Of a stretch of DNA of 64,000 bases, positions 59,801-64,000 are shown in pieces. Origin of the DNA: Acanthaster planci (lineage: Eukaryota > Echinodermata > Asteroidea > Valvatida > Acanthasteridae). The notes beneath the pieces were generated by a model. That model was not told the DNA's origin. It was given only the letters and a program-made list of their open reading frames with translations, and made no database searches. Positions within the stretch are counted from its first letter, which is position 1. Each line of letters opens with the position of its first letter. The stretch spans positions 1,286,815 to 1,350,814 of the forward strand of contig NW_019091372.1 of the NCBI RefSeq assembly GCF_001949145.1, in the 5' to 3' direction. Position numbers and translations under genes: made by a program.

Positions 59801-62800
59801 TCCTGTGAAATAGGGTGCCTGCCCACATGGTGAGGTGACAGACTGGTGGAAAGACAAGTGGACATACTCAGAGGAGGAGACAGTGTGACATTATGTATAT
59901 ATATATATACAAAGACATGCACATTTCACAGATGTGGAACAAAACGTGTACCCAAGGTTGTGAAATGTACATAATGTACATGTACATGTAAAACACACAT
60001 GCACATGTCTGCAGTCACAGCCATTTAACCCCTTCGCGCCGGGAAGCGGTAAGAGCCGCCCGTAAAAATTGAGATCCCTCGGCCCGCTTTTCAGCTATTA
60101 TTCTCGGCCCACGCTCGAGCAAACACGGTGAAAGAAGGCAGACCCTGGCTCTTGTATATAGGGTGATCGGCCTTTGTGTGTTGCCAAGAAATATAAAGGC
60201 CGAATTTACATCATAATCACCAGCTTCACAATAGTCCCCACTTTGAAAAGAGGCAACGGGAATGTGGAAGAGTGAGTAGAGTCACATGCCACCCACTATC
60301 AGCGTTTTCACNTTGGCAGGTGGCCTTTGTGGCCGAGCGAGGCTGGAATTCTCAGAGTCGGCTTTCAGAAAAAAGTCCCAGCGTCAAGGGGTTAAACATA
60401 TTTGGTCATACATAGTGTACATGTACATGTATACAGGCATTAATCTTCAAGCAGGTCTTGAATCCTCAGTTCTGATTGGTCGATCCACGACAATAGCGTG
60501 ATCACGCGGTCACACAGTCGCAACCAGCGTACTGCACTGTTCTCACTGCGCATAGTGCACTTTTTTACACTTATGCAAAACAAGCAGCTGTAGAATAGAC
60601 CTTTCCACTAATAAATTCATAATTATGCACGCATGCGCACAAATGCCCTTAGCGGCGAGGGCCATTGAAAATGTACAGGGGTGCGATTTGGATCATTTTC
60701 TCTCAGGTTTTCTGGCTCTGTTCAGTTTTTTCCTCAGAAAATCCCGTCAAATCGTTTTCGCTTTTAGTTTCTAATCTAAGCGGGATTTTGAGTGCTCTGT
60801 AAAAACGACTTTACAATCCTGATTCTTTTGCTGTGGGCACGAGATTAAGCGGGAAAAACAACACACTTGAGCCGGGCCGCGTGACCTCAACTGAGCCAAA
60901 GTGTCCTTCCACGATGATCATGTTTGGTATTCTTATACTGCATGGTACTACTTTGCAGGTACGGCGCATGTATAAAAACTGACAAGACTAGCACAGAAAT
61001 CAGGCACAAATATCAACAGAGGGCAAAAGGGAAAATGACTCACTTGGGGCAAGCAAAACACACCTAAACAATAAAGCATCACTCGAGAGTACACGATACT
61101 GATATGCATGTCAATGCACTTTTAGGAGGCCACATTTCAAAGAAAAGCCAGAGAGGAACTGTTGCACAGCGTGGTGGGCGCCTGCCGGCCAAGACAGCGT
61201 AACAGGCACCAAGTTTGGGCTTCTTCCCACAATTCTTTGCTGCTTCATAATTTTACACAGCTCTGGGGGAAAAGCTTCTTCTCGGGCATAATCATCACGG
61301 ACACAAAAGCAAAACTGCCATTTGGGGCGGAGGTTGAATATTTTCCTCCTGTAGAGGCGGACGCACCACAAATCCACTTGGAAACTATTCCAATGTGTCA
61401 CTTTTTAATACACCATTCACCTGTTAAAATACACTAACCGAGTAAGACACATTAGGGGTGCACACCACTCAGTTAATGAACAAACAAGCGGATCAATATT
61501 TCCAGAAAGTTTTGTGACATGGGGAAAAGGGATGAAATACATGTAGAAATACTTGTTTGCCTGAATATTTTGGCATTTTGATAGGTCCCTTAACCAGTCT
61601 TATTTCTGGAGCTTTCGTTTACATTGTTGAAACATACCATCCAACACTTAAAACACACACACATAGACACTTCTCAGATTAGTAAAAACACACAAAACAT
61701 GTATCATGTAACTGTAGACATGTGAGCTTCCAGATCGCTGTGCACCTGTTAGATATAAGTGCTTTCTAACAACAAAAGTCCTGTCAGAGACGTCCATTTG
61801 AAGTTTCAGGTATCTGTGGTACAGCACATGTAATTGCTAACAACTCTGGCATCTACCTGTACAGTTTCTACTGTTACACCCAGTACAAGAAGAAAAAAGG
61901 AAAAAGAAAAAAAATTTTCACGAAAACAAAAGCTTTTTCGGCCAGTGACCGAAACAGCTAAAGATTGCACACATAGATTCCTAACAGCAACGTTTGTTAT
62001 CAAACTGTGTATCTGTGTACAAATACACCTGTGCACCTACACTGCACATCACCATGTCCTAGCTTACGACAGATTTGTTTTTTTAGAACAGGGAAAACTG
62101 CCTTCTAGGACATGCGACAAGGCGCACCAGTCACTGAGCATGCAACAAAACACCCACGACTGCCGGAGGAATTGTGTGCCAAATGTACCTGGTGAACGGC
62201 GAAGAGGGCTCGGAAACGTCGCTGTGGTGTGGCCATTTGAAGGCAGTGGAGCTCATGGATGGACTGGGGGTACTATAACTACCACTAGGGGGACGAAGGG
62301 GGGACCCATGAAGGGGTACAGAAATTGGGGGATGAAGTCACCGAGGGGAATGGAATTAGAGGTCAATATTGGGCATATTTAAGCAAGGGTCATGCGATCA
62401 GTGGCGGGGGGAAGTCGTTCAGGGTATTTGGTCAAAAAGTGAGGCATTTGTTGGAAATATGCATCGGTGTAGTTTTTCAAAATACAGGCAGGGCAAGCGT
62501 TGGTTGGAAAAGGGGCGGAGAAGGAGAAAGTGGATTTCAAAGGGGTACATGTACACAATTTAGTGTAGGGTGGGGGCGGAAACACAAAAGGCAGATAATT
62601 TGAGCAATCGGAAAAATGCACAGAGCAGGCGGAGGGCATTGGAGTCCACGGGAAAATTTGGCAAACGTTGAGAGAAGCAGAGAGAGAGAGAGAAAGAAGG
62701 AGGAGTTGGTTAACGAGGAACTTGCTGACACCTTAAATTTTCCAGGCGTCGGAACAGGGGTGAATTCAACACGGTTTGCTTGCCGGCCCTTTGCAGAGAC

Positions 62801-63834
62801 ATCAAAGAACAAATTGCAATATTGGCAAATGAGACAACAAAAGACGGAAGAGCTTGAGCAAGGTTTCAAGGACAGGCGGCACCAGAGAAGAATAGAACCA
62901 GTCAACAAAGGGATTGACTCTCAGCGCTCAGAGGAAGTTCAGAAGAGGACACTTCAAGGCAGCAAGAGGCAAAGGATAAATAAGTTTCAGGATTTCCGTC
63001 GCAACAAGGGTTACAGGTGCCTCTGCAAGTTTCAGGTTTTCAAATAACTTGGCCCAAGAAAAATGTTCACTTTCAAAATCTGTGATTACCGAGTGTATTT
63101 ATGGTCTGTCTGGATGCAAGAAAAGAATATGCACGTGGATGTATTCAACAGATATTGAAATGCAGCCCGTACCTTCTACAAATGCAATGATTACGTTTCT
63201 ATAAAATCTTGGCGCCAAATTGGTCAAAGATCTGGGTTTACATTGCGCTGATTTTGCAAGCAATGGGTTTAGTCATGATTTAATGAAACGAGTAGATTGC
63301 CAGGGGCACTTTGGTAGAATTTCTTGGGTAACAGTTTATTTGCAGGCCTATCACAAAACAGCCTTGTTACTCCATAAACAATTTTTATTCTTCCCATACA
63401 AAAGCAGTTGGGGACTTCACATCAAAACAAGACTGAGTCCATTTTGACGTCTTAGATTCAACTGATGGGTTTACACCATGACCTTGGAGTAACAGGGAGT
63501 AACATATATCAAAAGAAACTGGCCTAGATGACAAAACTCTATGATACAGCTCACGCTGGTCAGAGCAGTATGGATAAAATGGAGGAAGTCAAGGAAAGAA
63601 GATACATCATGCACCCGAGTATTTTTCCTTGACGGAAAGACGGGATGGTTAGAGTAAAAGAAAAACCACCTACCGCTCAGCGCTCAGCAGAGGGTCATTA
63701 TATTCGGTGTTGTTGTAGTCGTTATCGATGGACCGGACTGTCTTGACTGTGATGCTGCCGTCCCCACCTCCGCTCACCGAGTTCTTCATTGTCGCCCGCT
63801 TGCTGCCGATGGCGTGGAGTTCCTCCTTGTACTC
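53870..63834 (-). CDS. PACSIN: PACSIN/syndapin, 3' portion: linker and SH3 exons
   Basis: Syndapins bend membranes with an N-terminal F-BAR domain and recruit dynamin and N-WASP through a C-terminal SH3 domain during endocytosis. Three coding exons are seen, in transcript order: 63834-63674 (linker), 54999-54905 and 53976-53870 (TAA at 53872-53870). Phases agree at both joins (2 nt + 1 nt, then 1 nt + 2 nt). The first exon begins [17 protein letters not shown], where family members have FEEW followed by a basic stretch just after the F-BAR domain. The SH3 domain has the signature [28 protein letters not shown] and GLYPSNY, ending AEVI, the family's normal C-terminus. F-BAR exons must lie beyond 64000. 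The ~8.7-kb intron holds several MITEs. SH3 identity is firm; the linker exon's membership rests on phase and position. Confidence 0.9.
55555..55707. mobile_element. CGGGCGATTCACAA MITE, copy 1
   Basis: About 153 nt in the PACSIN intron with inverted ends: CGGGCGATTCACAACAGTG on the left, CACTACTGTGAAATGCCCG on the right. It matches the copy at 58728-58895 in both ends and in an inner ATTGGCTAACGC block. No coding capacity. Confidence 0.85.
56007..56100. repeat. GGCCACACCCC-rich imperfect tandem repeat
   Basis: GCCACACCCC recurs about seven times with variable gaps, in the PACSIN intron. It is strongly strand-asymmetric (C-rich on plus). Confidence 0.8.
57605..57840. mobile_element. MITE with 37-bp imperfect TIRs
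   Basis: The left end GCCAATTTCATAGAGCTGCT (running on to 57641) pairs with the right end 57804-57840 (AGCAGCTCCATGAAATTGGC) with few mismatches; both arms carry AGCACAAAATTTGTT or its complement. A second inner inverted pair (GGTTACCAG, CTGGTAACC) supports a foldable 236-nt element. I recall similar ends as common dispersed repeats of echinoderm genomes, but could not check this. Confidence 0.8.
58728..58895. mobile_element. CGGGCGATTCACAA MITE, copy 2
   Basis: 168 nt; the left arm CGGGCGTTTCACAATAGTGC pairs with the right arm GCTCTATTGTGAATCGCCCG. The pairing extends inward through CTCCAAAAGTTTGCAGTGCG and TTGGCCAAT. The arms cover over half of the element, so a single strand could fold into one long stem. 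Confidence 0.88.
60029..60391. mobile_element. piggyBac-like MITE flanked by TTAA
   Basis: The ends CCCCTTCGCGCCGGGA and TCCCAGCGTCAAGGGG are inverted with a few mismatches. TTAA lies directly outside each end (60025-60028 and 60392-60395), the piggyBac target site. The 363-nt body has no transposase frame. One base inside (60312) is reported as n. Confidence 0.82.
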
Positions 63835-63954
63835 CTGCAGTGAAGGGAGGGGGTAAGTGCGACTGAAAATCAGGGGCAACTCACGAGCGAGCAAGGATTT
63901 CCTCGTGAAGAATCAAATGAAAGAATCTGAACGAACGTAGCAAATGTGTCATGA

Positions 63955-64000
63955 AGGGGAGGAGGGGGTGGGGAGGGGATAGGGATAGGGGAGGGAGTGG
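63955..64000 (+). repeat. G-run tract with quadruplex potential
   Basis: Several G3-G5 runs separated by one to three bases (including GGGGATAGGGATAGGGG) reach the window edge, inside the PACSIN gene on the antisense strand. Confidence 0.6.

Noticed and set aside
61834-62382. 182-codon open frame on the plus strand
   Set aside because: No recognisable domain, mixed composition, and it lies antisense within the PACSIN intron; most likely chance.
62616-63047. 143-codon charged, coiled-coil-like frame on the plus strand
   Set aside because: The Arg/Glu richness comes partly from an AGAG-rich tract, no start context or splice support is seen, and it is intronic antisense to PACSIN.

Overview
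The window is animal nuclear DNA. Its genes are split by GT-AG introns, it contains four recognisable metazoan genes, and the space between exons is filled with short interspersed repeats, minisatellites and simple sequence. My best guess is a marine invertebrate deuterostome, more likely an echinoderm than an amphioxus or hemichordate. That guess rests on the compact invertebrate-style genes, the dense dispersed TACATGTA palindromes and the style of the small inverted-repeat elements. It is an inference and was not tested by any search.

Layout: (1) 1-3482, minus strand: 5' part of a tetraspanin gene (tetraspanin A, five exons seen, 3' end off the left edge). (2) 3483-14081: no coding sequence found. 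It holds a large foldback element (6424-7041), a neighbouring inverted repeat (5965-6356) and a 28-nt tandem array (8768-8935). The part next to 14081 is probably tetraspanin B 3' UTR. (3) 14082-19795, minus strand: a complete second tetraspanin coding region (tetraspanin B, six exons, 240 codons in my model). (4) About 19.8-43.0 kb: roughly 23 kb with no convincing coding exon, dense in TACATGTA/ACCGGT palindromes and small transposon relics. It may be the first intron of tetraspanin B, because a perfect minus-strand splice donor in unique sequence lies at 43046, next to the EMC10 promoter. (5) 43769-47608, plus strand: a complete seven-exon EMC10 gene (ER membrane protein complex subunit 10, 256 codons), with a poly(A) signal at 47864. 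(6) 47.9-53.8 kb: intergenic, with a 13-nt minisatellite (49647-50028) whose repeat leaves all six frames open. (7) 53870-63834, minus strand: the last three coding exons of a PACSIN/syndapin gene (linker plus SH3 domain). Its F-BAR exons lie beyond the right edge.

The four genes do not form an operon-like pathway. They are membrane-related but separate: two cell-surface or vesicle membrane organisers, one ER membrane insertase subunit and one endocytic membrane-bending adaptor. EMC10 and the PACSIN gene converge on the 47.9-53.8 kb interval.

I did not find a previously undescribed biological system. The most useful observations are the exact correspondence of exon phases and lengths between the two tetraspanins, with one intron present in A and absent in B; the weak donor in tetraspanin B; two retained-intron reading frames in EMC10; a PACSIN linker exon without an NPF motif; and a set of non-autonomous transposons, some with clean target-site signatures.
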